This document shows positions 1 to 7,828 of a stretch of 64,000 nt of DNA, piece by piece (the stretch's first letter is position 1; the number at the start of each line of letters is the position of its first letter). The position numbers and the translations under genes were made by a program. This DNA is from Fibrobacter succinogenes (GTDB taxonomy: Bacteria; Fibrobacterota; Fibrobacteria; Fibrobacterales; Fibrobacteraceae): contig CACVQR010000008.1 in NCBI GenBank assembly GCA_902756345.1, forward strand, positions 47,245-111,244, in the 5' to 3' direction. The notes under the pieces are model-generated. The model did no database searches. It worked only from the letters and a program-made list of their open reading frames with translations, and was not told where the DNA came from.

Positions 1-628
1 TTTCTTTCCAGTAGTTTTGCGCTCCGCTCAAGTCAAACCAGCCGTCAGAACAATTGTTCTTGGGCTCATTGTAGATTTCAAAAATCACATTGTCGTAGCC
101 GCCCCATTTTTGAGCCATATAGCTAAAGAACGACTGTGCATCACTCGTAATCTGTTCTGCGCAATGACTATGGAAATCGATAATCACATAGATGTCGTTT
201 TTAATGGCAGCCGTTACCACCGAATCCATCAAGTTCCTATGGAAATCCGTATTCGTAAAATAGTTCCCGTTCCCATTTTTCCAGTCGCCATCAACACCGA
301 CAGGACCACGAATCAATTGGATGTTTTGTTTTTCTACAAGTCCTGAGATCGTTTTTCCGTTCCAATAATCCGGTCCTTCGTCACCTTTAGCCATACTCCA
401 GAAAAGGCTCATGCCCTGCACGGCAACCTCGTTTCCGGCGGTCACCCCCTTGCAGCTGCCATAAATGCGGCCATAGTTTTGAGAGTTTTTGCCGGCCTGT
501 AACTGGCCGTACTGACTCACCGGCCCCACGCGGGTGGGAGTGATATCCGTAGCGCCAAACGCCGTAGAAACTAAACCGAAAGCGAGAACGCCCAAGCCAA
601 GCATCTTTGCACTAAATCTGAATGCCAT
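1..628 (-). CDS. Secreted GH5-family cellulase (endoglucanase), N-terminal part, cut by window edge
   Basis: The reading frame runs open from the ATG at 626-628 to position 1 (about 209 residues), so the C-terminus lies outside the window. Residues 1-25 form a signal peptide (Lys, then a Leu/Val/Gly-rich core, AFG cleavage site), so the enzyme is exported. The catalytic domain begins near residue 55. A strand ending IIDFHSH is followed by IYNEP, the GH5 (clan GH-A) strand whose Glu is the acid/base catalyst; the nucleophile Glu should lie beyond the edge. GH5 enzymes hydrolyse internal beta-1,4 bonds of cellulose or related glucans with retention, as expected in a fibrolytic bacterium. It is monocistronic as far as can be seen, with an AT-rich promoter region at 640-720. 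The family call is firm; the exact substrate is not determined. Confidence 0.88.
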   Translation of the reverse strand, partial: MAFRFSAKMLGLGVLAFGLVSTAFGATDITPTRVGPVSQYGQLQAGKNSQNYGRIYGSCKGVTAGNEVAVQGMSLFWSMAKGDEGPDYWNGKTISGLVEKQNIQLIRGPVGVDGDWKNGNGNYFTNTDFHRNLMDSVVTAAIKNDIYVIIDFHSHCAEQITSDAQSFFSYMAQKWGGYDNVIFEIYNEPKNNCSDGWFDLSGAQNYWKE

Positions 629-753
629 AGATCCTCTGATACACCAATTTTCGCAACCAAATTTAGAATATAAGGCCCATTTTTCCACGTGATTTCAAAC
701 ACATAAGTTATTGATAATGTTTACACGAGTAGACGAATTTTTGGCCGGGGATG

Positions 754-786
754 ACAAAAAAAGAAGCCCGGCTTTTAGGCCAGGCA
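754..786 (-). terminator. Rho-independent terminator of the small exported protein gene
   Basis: On the minus strand GCCTGGC and GCCGGGC pair around a short AT-rich loop (one mismatch) and are followed by a T-rich run. It lies directly after the stop of the 815-1252 gene. Confidence 0.7.
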
Positions 787-814
787 ACTAAACTGCGAGA
801 TGTCGCGAAACGAA

Positions 815-1252
815 TTAGTTTTCGTTGTTGTGCATTTCCATCTGTTCGCGGTCCATCGTGTGCTGCAAGTATTCCTTGAAGTCACGGTCGATGTTCACAC
901 CGTCGAGGTCGAGGTCGTCGTTTTCCAACACGAACACGGCACTCGGGTTATCGAGCCAGCCGACCACGTCCACCTGATCGAGTTTCATGGACTTGTCGCC
1001 TGCAGCCTGAGCAACGTATTCAATCTTGGACTTCTGAACCCAACCCTGTCCGCAAGGACCCTTCACGAGCACTTCCGTTTCGCCGTCCTTAAGGATCGTC
1101 AGTTCGTCATTGAAGCCTGCGGTACAAACGACAGAACCGCCATCTTTCTCCTTGGTCAGGTCCACGTCACCCAGCTTAGATTTAACCTTCTTGCCCGCAG
1201 CGAAAGAAACGCTAACCATGAGAGCAAGAGCAATTAAGAGCACCTTTTTCAT
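815..1252 (-). CDS. Small exported protein of unknown function
   Basis: 145 residues when started at the ATG at 1250-1252, which has a GAGGA ribosome-binding site at good spacing; the upstream in-frame start lacks both. Residues 1-19 are a clear signal peptide (MKK, hydrophobic core, SFA cleavage), so the protein is periplasmic or surface-located. The mature protein is rich in Lys, Asp and Glu and has two Cys (CTAGF and GPCGQGW) that could form a disulphide. The region with TILKDGETEVLVKGPC followed by GQGWVQKSKIEYV resembles a small SH3-like beta fold, but this is inference. No family is recognised. It is divergent from mltG and has its own terminator. Confidence 0.75.
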   Translation of the reverse strand: MKKVLLIALALMVSVSFAAGKKVKSKLGDVDLTKEKDGGSVVCTAGFNDELTILKDGETEVLVKGPCGQGWVQKSKIEYVAQAAGDKSMKLDQVDVVGWLDNPSAVFVLENDDLDLDGVNIDRDFKEYLQHTMDREQMEMHNNEN

Positions 1253-1349
1253 ATCTTTCCTCAGAAACAGGTTAAAAACTTGACAATGCAAGTACGAATA
1301 TACCTTTTATTTTTGACTTTCGTCAGATTTTCTTTTAAATTTTTGCGAT

Positions 1350-2357
1350 ATGAAGAAGATTTTACTTATTTTGGCCATCATTTTGGCACTTTTGGGCACT
1401 TTTTTGACCCTAAACCTCAAGTCCAGGATGGGAGCACAGGCCCAAAACGGCCAAACCGTGCTCATCGAGGTCCCCAAAGGGAGCTCTCCCTCCAAAGTTT
1501 TCCAGATCCTAAAACAGAATGGAATTTGGAGCGACGACCTCGCCTTCCGGTTGACCATGAAAAGGTTAAACCCGAGTCTCAAGGCCGGCTGGTTTGAAAT
1601 TCCCGGCGGGCTCACATTGCCGCAGGTGCTCGACATTATCGCAAGTGGAAAAGTCGCCGTACGCCGTGTAACCATTCCTGAAGGCCGCGCCTCTTGGGAA
1701 ATCCCGGCCTACCTGCAAAAGGCGTTCCCGGACCTGAGCGAGGCTCGCTGGAACAAGCTCGTCCAAGACCCGAAGTTCGCCCGCAGTCTCGGAGTCGAGG
1801 CCAACTCCCTGGAAGGCTACCTGCTCCCCGACACCTACCCCTTCCCGATTGACGCCGACGAAGAGACAATCCTCAAGCACATGGTAGCAGCAAACCTCAA
1901 GGTCCGCGACGAAATGGAAAAGCGCCCGGGCTCCATGTGGAAGACTCTCGGCAACTGGCACAAGGTGCTCACGCTTGCAAGCGTGGTCGAAGAAGAAACC
2001 GGCATTCCCGAAGAACGCCCGCTGATTGCAGGCGTATTCCATAACAGGCTCCGCATAGGCATGCCGCTCGGGGCAGACCCCACGGTGCGGTTCATTTTCA
2101 AGAACTTGACCGGCCCTATTTACAAGAGCCAGTTGAACAGCAACAGCCCCTACAACACCCGCAAATTCAAGGGACTCATGCCGGGCCCGATTTCGAACCC
2201 GGGCCGCAAGGCTATTGAGGCGGCCCTGTTCCCGGCGACGACCGATGCCCTTTACTTTGTTGCAAAAGACGACGGTTCCATGACGCATTTTTTCAGCTCG
2301 AACCTGGCCGACCACAACAAGTACAAAGACGTTGCCGCAAGGAACAGGGGGGAGTGA
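1350..2357 (+). CDS. mltG: Endolytic murein transglycosylase MltG (YceG-like)
   Basis: 335 residues, the usual MltG length. Residues 1-25 are an N-terminal membrane anchor (MKKILLILAIILALLG), after which the protein is periplasmic. A LysM-like segment (about 40-95) is followed by the YceG domain. The motif LASVVEEETGIPEERPLIAG (about 210-229) contains the catalytic Glu region, followed by HNRLRIGMPLGADPTV and NSPYNT, all hallmarks of the family. MltG cleaves nascent glycan strands and is thought to set their length, ending polymerisation at the inner membrane. It is transcribed alone, divergent from the small exported protein. The call is very secure. Confidence 0.95.
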   Translation: MKKILLILAIILALLGTFLTLNLKSRMGAQAQNGQTVLIEVPKGSSPSKVFQILKQNGIWSDDLAFRLTMKRLNPSLKAGWFEIPGGLTLPQVLDIIASGKVAVRRVTIPEGRASWEIPAYLQKAFPDLSEARWNKLVQDPKFARSLGVEANSLEGYLLPDTYPFPIDADEETILKHMVAANLKVRDEMEKRPGSMWKTLGNWHKVLTLASVVEEETGIPEERPLIAGVFHNRLRIGMPLGADPTVRFIFKNLTGPIYKSQLNSNSPYNTRKFKGLMPGPISNPGRKAIEAALFPATTDALYFVAKDDGSMTHFFSSNLADHNKYKDVAARNRGE

Positions 2358-2358
2358 C

Positions 2359-2386
2359 AACTCGGACTTCGGAGTTCAGAATTAAT
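2359..2386. repeat. Short 7-bp periodic repeat (four degenerate units) after mltG
   Basis: Four consecutive heptads (AACTCGG-like, ACTTCGG-like, AGTTCAG-like, AATTAAT) follow the mltG stop. It is the weakest member of the heptad-repeat class seen elsewhere in this window. Confidence 0.4.
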
Positions 2387-2395
2387 AAAGAAAAA

Positions 2396-2474
2396 CGTCA
2401 TTGCGAGGAGCGTACGCGACAAAGCAATCCATCACATTTTTCTTGGATTGCTTCGCCTTCGGCTCGCAATGACG
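2396..2474. repeat. REP/MITE-like inverted repeat with CGTCATTGCGAG ends
   Basis: A 79-bp imperfect palindrome. The left arm starts CGTCATTGCGAG and continues to AAGCAATCCA; after a short T-rich loop the right arm mirrors it (TGGATTGCTTCG to CTCGCAATGACG). Elements with these same ends are scattered in many bacterial genomes. It has no coding capacity and sits between mltG and the MATE gene. I see only this one copy in the window. Confidence 0.75.
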
Positions 2475-2557
2475 AGTTTAAAGTGAATACTTCTGTATAC
2501 AGATAATTCTTAAATAACCTAGCCTTACAGCCGGGGCATTTCTAAAATTGGCTCCGT

Positions 2558-3889
2558 ATGCAAGTGCAAGTGAAGGATCGTTCCCTTTTAAGCCTTTCGT
2601 GGCCGTTGTTCATTACCTTCGGCATCGCCACGTGCCAGCCCATGATGGACAGCTGGTTCCTGTCGCGTACGTCGGAATCGGCGGCGGCGGGCGTGGGGGC
2701 ATTAATGCCCGTGCTGGGCGCGCTCTTTATGGCCATCAACGCATTCGCCCAGGCAGGGGCGAGCATCGCCTCGCAGTTCATTGGGGCAGAACGCCCCAAG
2801 CAAGCAGGCACCACCCAGACTATGGTGTTGTTGGGCAGCCTCTTGTTAGGTATTGCAATCACGCTGGTTATTATCCCCCTAAACAACCAGATTGTAAGCT
2901 GGATGGGGCTTACCGGCGATGCCGCCCACCACGCCCGAGACTTCCTGCATATCGTCTCTATCGGCTTTGCGTTCCGCGCCCTGCAATCTTCCCTCACGTC
3001 TTTGATCGCGACCCACGGTCTTACCGTCTGGAACCTGCTCGGGAACTTCATTACGATTGTTTCGAACGCCATCATGAACGTGATCTTTTTGAACGGATAC
3101 CTCGGGTTCCCGCAGATGGGTGTGAAGGGCGTAGCGCTTGCCACCATGCTTTCGTGGCTGATTGCCGCGAGCATTCTGTTTGTCATCTTGCACGTCAAGG
3201 TCCACCACAAGATCCGCCGTACCGACTTCAAGCGTTCCCGCGTGATTCTGCCGGACTGGATCCGCATCGGATTTCCCGCTGCCGTAGAGCCCGTAAGTTT
3301 CCAGATTTTCCAGGTGGTGCTGACCGCCATCGTGGTGCACTTGGGCATTATCGCCATGACCGCCCGAATCTTTAGCGCAAACTTCGCCATGCTCGCCGTC
3401 ATTTTGAGCGTGGGCCTGAGCAGCGGGAACCAGATTCTCGTCGCCCACCTTGTAGGCGCCCACGACTTTGACAAGGCGAACCGCCGACTGCACCAGAGCT
3501 TGATTGCCGGAAGCGCTAGCGGACTCATTGTGGCAGTTATCGTTGCACTTTTTGGCACCCAGCTGCTTTCGTTCTACACCAGCGACCCCGAAGTTATCCG
3601 CCTCGGCAAGCTCTGCCTTTGGTGCGACGTGATTCTGCAGCCCTTCAAGGCCGCGAACATGGTCATCACTTCGGCGCTCCGTGCTTCGGGCGATTCCAAG
3701 TTCCCCGCCATCGTGGGGTCTACCATGATGTGGACCTGCGGGCTCGGCACCGCCCTCCTGCTCGCCTTCGGCCTCGATATGGGCCTCGTGGGAATCTGGC
3801 TCGGCATGGCCGCCGACGAATTCTACCGTTCTATTGTGAATTATATCCGCTGGCGCGGCGGCAAATGGAAACAATACGGCGTGGTTTGA
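2558..3889 (+). CDS. MATE-family multidrug/cation efflux transporter
   Basis: 443 residues, almost entirely hydrophobic, with about 12 transmembrane segments, the MATE topology. The N-terminal half starts SLSWPLFITFGIATCQPMMD, and both halves share the repeated pattern typical of MatE domains. These inner-membrane proteins expel organic cations and other compounds using a Na+ or H+ gradient. The NorM, DinF or other subfamily cannot be assigned from motifs alone. No partner gene is adjacent; the REP-like element lies just upstream. The next gene (3985) starts 95 bp downstream on the same strand. Confidence 0.9.
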   Translation: MQVQVKDRSLLSLSWPLFITFGIATCQPMMDSWFLSRTSESAAAGVGALMPVLGALFMAINAFAQAGASIASQFIGAERPKQAGTTQTMVLLGSLLLGIAITLVIIPLNNQIVSWMGLTGDAAHHARDFLHIVSIGFAFRALQSSLTSLIATHGLTVWNLLGNFITIVSNAIMNVIFLNGYLGFPQMGVKGVALATMLSWLIAASILFVILHVKVHHKIRRTDFKRSRVILPDWIRIGFPAAVEPVSFQIFQVVLTAIVVHLGIIAMTARIFSANFAMLAVILSVGLSSGNQILVAHLVGAHDFDKANRRLHQSLIAGSASGLIVAVIVALFGTQLLSFYTSDPEVIRLGKLCLWCDVILQPFKAANMVITSALRASGDSKFPAIVGSTMMWTCGLGTALLLAFGLDMGLVGIWLGMAADEFYRSIVNYIRWRGGKWKQYGVV

Positions 3890-3984
3890 GTCCTGGCGCC
3901 ACAAATTCAGGTTTTAAGCCCCTTTTTATCACGCTTTTTTGCCCGCCCCTTTTATTTGGGGCGTTTTCATTGTATATTGTAGCT

Positions 3985-4410
3985 ATGATTTTGTCGTTCA
4001 AGCATAAGGTTATGTTCTTGCTGTGCGCAGCTGCTTTCAGCTGGTCGCAGGATTTGGACAAACCCGTGAACGACGTAGAAGTGTTCCGCCCCGAAAAGCG
4101 CGACACCAAGGTGCAGCTAGTCGACTCGACCAAGAGCAACTCCGTCACCTTGAACGTGGACATCTTTGCCGACGGCATCGTCGGGTCGTACTACATCCTG
4201 TGGGACGACATAGACCTCTCCGAAGACATCAAGAAGCAGATGACCACCCGCGACTTCGCCCGCGACGAATTCTTTATGCAGAACATCGACCGCGAACAGT
4301 TCGAACAGGAACGTTTGCTGCAACTCTTCGAAGACAAGAAGAAGCAATACTTCGCCATCTTCCCCGAAGAAGCCTTGAAGATGATCGAAGACCAGGCGAA
4401 AGACCAGTAA
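3985..4410 (+). CDS. Exported protein of unknown function, possible leaderless mRNA
   Basis: 141 residues. The start at 3985 gives a signal peptide with a Lys/His n-region (FKHK) and a core ending AFSWSQ; the alternative ATG at 4012 would leave the peptide too short and uncharged. A TATATT -10 box lies at 3973-3978, only 7 nt before this ATG, so the mRNA may be leaderless. The mature part is acidic, and the middle (VTLNVDIFADGIVGSYYILWDD) looks beta-structured, while the C-terminus is helical and charged (FEQERLLQLFEDKKKQY). I recognise no family. It precedes birA by 38 bp, and the two may share a transcript. Confidence 0.65.
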   Translation: MILSFKHKVMFLLCAAAFSWSQDLDKPVNDVEVFRPEKRDTKVQLVDSTKSNSVTLNVDIFADGIVGSYYILWDDIDLSEDIKKQMTTRDFARDEFFMQNIDREQFEQERLLQLFEDKKKQYFAIFPEEALKMIEDQAKDQ

Positions 4411-4422
4411 AACCAGTCGGCA

Positions 4423-4443
4423 GAACTTAGAGCTTAGAAATAG
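4423..4443. repeat. Three heptad repeat units between the 3985 gene and birA
   Basis: GAACTTA, GAGCTTA and GAAATAG are consecutive 7-bp units. The words match the TTAGAAC/TAAGTTC family at 53.7 kb. Confidence 0.5.
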
Positions 4444-4448
4444 CAAGA

Positions 4449-5333
4449 ATGTTTTCAAGCGAACGAAATTTTGCCGATTGGCAACTTTGCGGATTTAGCG
4501 GAGCTCCTGCGCAACTTTTCCAGGAAATCGAAAGTACTCACAGCCTAATGAAGGCCCGCGCTACTGCAGGCGAAATTCAACCGGGCACCTTGTACGTGGC
4601 AGACACGCAAACAGCCGGGCGTGGCCGTCATGAACGCACCTGGGCCTCCCCCGCCGGGCAAAACCTTTACTTTAACATTCTGATTCCGCTTGAAGGAATC
4701 CCGCTCGCATCGGCTCCGCAAGTCACGCAAGTCGCAGCCCTCACCTTCGCCGAAGTGTTCAAGAGTCTGCAAGACGAATCCAACGCGCATGGACTCGGAA
4801 ACCAAAGCGTCGGAAAAGTCACCGTCAAGTGGCCAAACGACATTCTTTGCGGCAAAAGCAAGTTCTGCGGGATTTTGGCCGAGGTTGTGTACGTCAACCA
4901 AGTTCAGCATGACTCAAGCGGCCAAGTTCATCCTGCAATCAGCATGGGCGTGGGCATCAACGTGAACAGCAGCCCGTTCGATTACGCCCACTTGGGCCGC
5001 GCCGTCACCACGCTCAAGGACATTTGCGGTCAAAAGATCAACCGCGAAAAACTATTGCAAATGCTTATAGCGAATTTGGAACGTGCCATCGGGCAGTTCC
5101 GCGCCTTCGGAATTCGTCCGTGGGTTGCAGCCTGGAAGCGCATGGACCAGTTCATTGGCGCACGCGGTACTATCGTAGTCAACAACCGCTGCACCGACCA
5201 GAACCGCGAAAGCGGCGACGGTGCCATCAAAAAAAATGGCACCATCCTCGACATGCAAGAAGACGGAAGCCTACTCTTCAAATGCGACGACGGAACGATC
5301 GAAACCGTGTATTCCGCCGACTTGGAAATTTAA
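4449..5333 (+). CDS. birA: Biotin--[acetyl-CoA-carboxylase] ligase, without DNA-binding domain
   Basis: 294 residues. The catalytic BPL/LplA domain shows the biotinyl-AMP loop motif GRGRHERTW near residue 55, the strand WASPAGQNLYFN, and KWPNDILCGKSKFCGILAE (about 121-139) with the catalytic Lys. A C-terminal SH3-like domain (about 235-294) ends the protein. Unlike E. coli BirA it has no N-terminal winged helix, so it should be a pure ligase rather than a repressor of biotin synthesis. It attaches biotin to the carboxylase carrier protein via biotinyl-5'-AMP in the cytoplasm. A somewhat long insert lies between the two core motifs. It converges with the small membrane protein at 5335. Confidence 0.93.
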   Translation: MFSSERNFADWQLCGFSGAPAQLFQEIESTHSLMKARATAGEIQPGTLYVADTQTAGRGRHERTWASPAGQNLYFNILIPLEGIPLASAPQVTQVAALTFAEVFKSLQDESNAHGLGNQSVGKVTVKWPNDILCGKSKFCGILAEVVYVNQVQHDSSGQVHPAISMGVGINVNSSPFDYAHLGRAVTTLKDICGQKINREKLLQMLIANLERAIGQFRAFGIRPWVAAWKRMDQFIGARGTIVVNNRCTDQNRESGDGAIKKNGTILDMQEDGSLLFKCDDGTIETVYSADLEI

Positions 5334-5334
5334 G

Positions 5335-5568
5335 TTACTTTCTTTTGGTCTTATAGAAAAGACTGCCGGCGAGCGAAACGGCAAGTACCACGATCATCGC
5401 GGTAAGCCCCATATCGGCGAGGTTCTTGTACTCCCCCACATGTCCCGATTCAATCAGCATAATAATGACCAGCGCAATCACGGCAGCGGTAGCGCCCATG
5501 CGGTCGAACATCTTGATTTTGTCTTCGATAGAGAATGGTTTCTTGAAGGGGCCGTTAGTAAAGGGCAT
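5335..5568 (-). CDS. Small two-helix inner-membrane protein
   Basis: 77 residues. The ATG at 5566-5568 is chosen because a GGAGG site lies 8 nt upstream; an ATG six bases earlier is too close to it. Two hydrophobic segments (about 28-41 and 54-70) are separated by a short polar loop, and the C-terminus is basic (YKTKRK). It overlaps the end of the ubiA-type gene by about 14 bp and is probably translated from the same menaquinone transcript. No function is known. The position suggests a role near quinone or membrane metabolism, but this is only inference. Confidence 0.7.
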   Translation of the reverse strand: MPFTNGPFKKPFSIEDKIKMFDRMGATAAVIALVIIMLIESGHVGEYKNLADMGLTAMIVVLAVSLAGSLFYKTKRK

Positions 5569-6448
5569 CGACATCGCCTCCCATGCAAATCCATACGATA
5601 AGCCCTGCCATCACGAGTACGCTGATGGCGACATTCGCCAAGAAAAAGTCACGGTTCATGGTGTCCAGGTCATCGGATTTGCGGAATAAATGGATGTAGA
5701 GGATTGCAGCAGTCATGAGTCCAGTAACCACCCACCAAGGGATTCCCATGTCCCAGAACACGCCGAAGACCACACACAAGGCAAGCATGGCCACATGGCT
5801 CCAGAAAGCGATTTGCAAGGCACGCTTACGGCCAAAACGGGCCGGCACCGAATGCAGTCCCATGGCGCGGTCGATTTCTTCGTCCTGTGTCGCGTAGATG
5901 ATATCAAAGCCGCCCATCCAGAGCATCAGAATCACGAGCAAGAATATCGGGAATACAGCGAATTCGCCGCGAATGGCGATCCAGGCACCAAGCGGGCTCA
6001 TGCCAATCGCAAAACCCAAGAACCAGTGGCAAAGCCAGCTAAAGCGTTTCCAGTAGGAATAAGAAAGCAACAGGAGCCATACGGGCAATGCAAGCAAGCC
6101 GGCGAGCGGTTGTAACAGCGCGGCAAACAGCACGAAAAGCACTCCGTTTATAGCAAGGAAGGCGATTACCGACGCCTTGCTCAGGCGCCCCGCAGGCAGG
6201 TGGCGCTTTGCAGTACGCGGGTTTTTGGCATCGATATCGGCGTCGGCAATGCGGTTAAAGCTCATGGCGCTGTTACGGGCGGTCACCATACAGCCCACAA
6301 TAAGCGCAATCATCTTGACCGCCTCCGCGGCAGCCATGCCGCGGAAACCATCAGCCGCCACCCACATGGAGCCAATCGCAAAAGGCATCGCGAAAAGCGA
6401 ATGGCTAAAGCGCACCATGTGGCCGAATTCAAGAACCTTTTTAAGCAT
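5555..6448 (-). CDS. UbiA-family prenyltransferase, probably of the futalosine menaquinone pathway (MqnP-type)
   Basis: 297 residues with about eight transmembrane segments. The two Asp-rich motifs of UbiA enzymes are present: NRIADADIDAKNPRT (about 65-79) and YATQDEEIDRAMG (about 185-197), which bind Mg2+ and the prenyl diphosphate. The enzyme transfers a polyprenyl chain to an aromatic ring in the inner membrane. It sits in a minus-strand run menG-ubiX-ubiA, and the futalosine genes mqnB and mqnD occur 25 kb away. The ring acceptor is therefore more likely a naphthoate of the futalosine route than 4-hydroxybenzoate. It starts 2 bp after the ubiX stop. Confidence 0.9.
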   Translation of the reverse strand: MLKKVLEFGHMVRFSHSLFAMPFAIGSMWVAADGFRGMAAAEAVKMIALIVGCMVTARNSAMSFNRIADADIDAKNPRTAKRHLPAGRLSKASVIAFLAINGVLFVLFAALLQPLAGLLALPVWLLLLSYSYWKRFSWLCHWFLGFAIGMSPLGAWIAIRGEFAVFPIFLLVILMLWMGGFDIIYATQDEEIDRAMGLHSVPARFGRKRALQIAFWSHVAMLALCVVFGVFWDMGIPWWVVTGLMTAAILYIHLFRKSDDLDTMNRDFFLANVAISVLVMAGLIVWICMGGDVDALY

Positions 6449-6450
6449 AG

Positions 6451-7080
6451 TTATTTCTTTTTCGCTCTCACCTTGGCCAAGTGTTTCACAGAAGGAGTCT
6501 TCTGCTTGGCAGCCTTAGGAATCGAAATTCCCTTCCAAGGCTTTACAATATCGGCAGCATCCCTCATCGCGCCCAAGTGCATCAGGATTTTTGCAACTAC
6601 GGTATCCACCAATTCTTCAATCGTCTTCGGGTGGTCATAAAAATGCGGCGAAGCCGGAATCACAATCCCGCCTTGACGAGTCAAACGGGTCATGTTATCC
6701 AAGTGGATCAAGTTGTAAGGAGTCTCGCGCGGCACCACAATCAAGGGGCGGCGTTCCTTGAGGCAGACATCGGCGGCACGGATCAACAAGTTATCCGACG
6801 TTCCGCCGGCAATGCGGCCAATCGTACCCATGGAGCAGGGAACCACAACCATGCCGGCATAGTCGGCAGATCCGCTGGCGCATTCGGCAAAGAAGTTTTT
6901 CACGTCGGGAGCTTCGTCCACGTAATCGAACAATTCGTCCTGGCCCTCGTAGGCTACCACGCCCCTGCCCGGCGGCGTCACCAAGGCGGTCACATGGTGC
7001 CCCAGGCGTTTTAAATGCATCGCGGTTCTTGTCGCGTAAATGGCGCCACTCGCGCCGGTCACCCCCAAAATGAACCTCAT
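6451..7080 (-). CDS. ubiX: Flavin prenyltransferase, UbiX/Pad1 family
   Basis: 209 residues from the ATG at 7078-7080, which overlaps the menG stop (ATGA). The family starts with this pattern: RFILGVTGASGAIYATR binds FMN. VVVPCSMGTIGRIAGG and the segment PLIVVPRETPYNLIHLDNM are also diagnostic. UbiX prenylates FMN to give the cofactor of UbiD-type decarboxylases. In this setting it probably serves a UbiD-like decarboxylase of menaquinone synthesis; no such decarboxylase gene is in this window. The C-terminus is Lys-rich. Confidence 0.93.
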   Translation of the reverse strand: MRFILGVTGASGAIYATRTAMHLKRLGHHVTALVTPPGRGVVAYEGQDELFDYVDEAPDVKNFFAECASGSADYAGMVVVPCSMGTIGRIAGGTSDNLLIRAADVCLKERRPLIVVPRETPYNLIHLDNMTRLTRQGGIVIPASPHFYDHPKTIEELVDTVVAKILMHLGAMRDAADIVKPWKGISIPKAAKQKTPSVKHLAKVRAKKK

Positions 7081-7757
7081 GTCCGTCTCCTCAGTAATAT
7101 GCGATAAGCTACACCGAAAAAGCAAGGTTTCACATGCACCAGTTCAAAGCCGTTCGACTCCGCCAACTTGACAAAGTCTGCAACCGGCAAAAAACGAAGC
7201 ACCGAATTCACCAAATATTCGTAAGCTTCCCGCTTGCTAAAAAAGGCACCCAGCACCGGAATAAAGAGCGGTGCAAGTCTCTTGTAGAAAAACTTGTTGA
7301 ACGCGTTCCTCGGCGAAAAGAATTCCAGCACCTGCAAGTACCCCCCATTCGAGAGCACGCGGGCAGATTCCTTCAAGCCGCCTTCGGCATCGGGTAAGTT
7401 ACGCATTCCAAATCCGTTCAGAATCACATCGAACGAGGCGTCGCCAAAAGGCATTTTCATGGCATCCAGCTGCACAGGGATAGCCGTCATCGTCTTCCCT
7501 GCAGCGCCCTTCAGCATTCCATAAGAAAAATCGCCCAAAACGGCGATATCGGGCTTGCCATTGAATTTTTCGTAAGTGACCGCAAAATCGCCCGTGCCTC
7601 CGCACAAATCCAAGAGACGTTTGCCGGGCTTTACCCTTTTCAGTTCGCGACAGCAACTGCGGCGCCACAAAATGTCCTGAAAGCAACTGAGCGTATGATT
7701 TAAAAAATCATAGCGACTGGCAATCTCGTCGAACATCTTGCGCACAGGGCTTATCAT
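7077..7757 (-). CDS. menG: Demethylmenaquinone C-methyltransferase, MenG/UbiE family
   Basis: 226 residues, typical length. It begins VRKMFDEIASRYDFLNHTLS, the family N-terminus. The SAM site is LLDLCGGTGDF (about 49-59), followed by DAMKMPFGDASFDVILNGFGMRN, matching UbiE motifs. It methylates the quinone ring as the last step of menaquinone synthesis. It is the first gene of the operon menG-ubiX-ubiA and the small membrane protein. A terminator of the upstream CotH gene lies just before it, with TATATT on the minus strand as a candidate -10. Confidence 0.93.
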   Translation of the reverse strand: MISPVRKMFDEIASRYDFLNHTLSCFQDILWRRSCCRELKRVKPGKRLLDLCGGTGDFAVTYEKFNGKPDIAVLGDFSYGMLKGAAGKTMTAIPVQLDAMKMPFGDASFDVILNGFGMRNLPDAEGGLKESARVLSNGGYLQVLEFFSPRNAFNKFFYKRLAPLFIPVLGAFFSKREAYEYLVNSVLRFLPVADFVKLAESNGFELVHVKPCFFGVAYRILLRRRT

Positions 7758-7770
7758 GGCGCCAAATATA

Positions 7771-7808
7771 GAAAAAGGAGCCTAGGCTTCAAGCCACAGG
7801 CTCCTTTC
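7771..7808 (-). terminator. Terminator downstream of the CotH lipoprotein gene
   Basis: AAAGGAGCCT and AGGCTCCTTT pair (7774-7783 with 7798-7807), with a smaller inner stem, followed by a T run on the minus strand. Confidence 0.8.
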
Positions 7809-7828
7809 CAAATGCTTACAAATTGCAA

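Noticed and set aside
1280..1675. Small frames overlapping the 5' end of mltG on both strands
   Set aside because: Shadows of mltG; no signal or family pattern.
2396..2474. Rho-independent terminator of mltG
   Set aside because: The stem has REP-like ends and no T run after it; treated as a repeat element.
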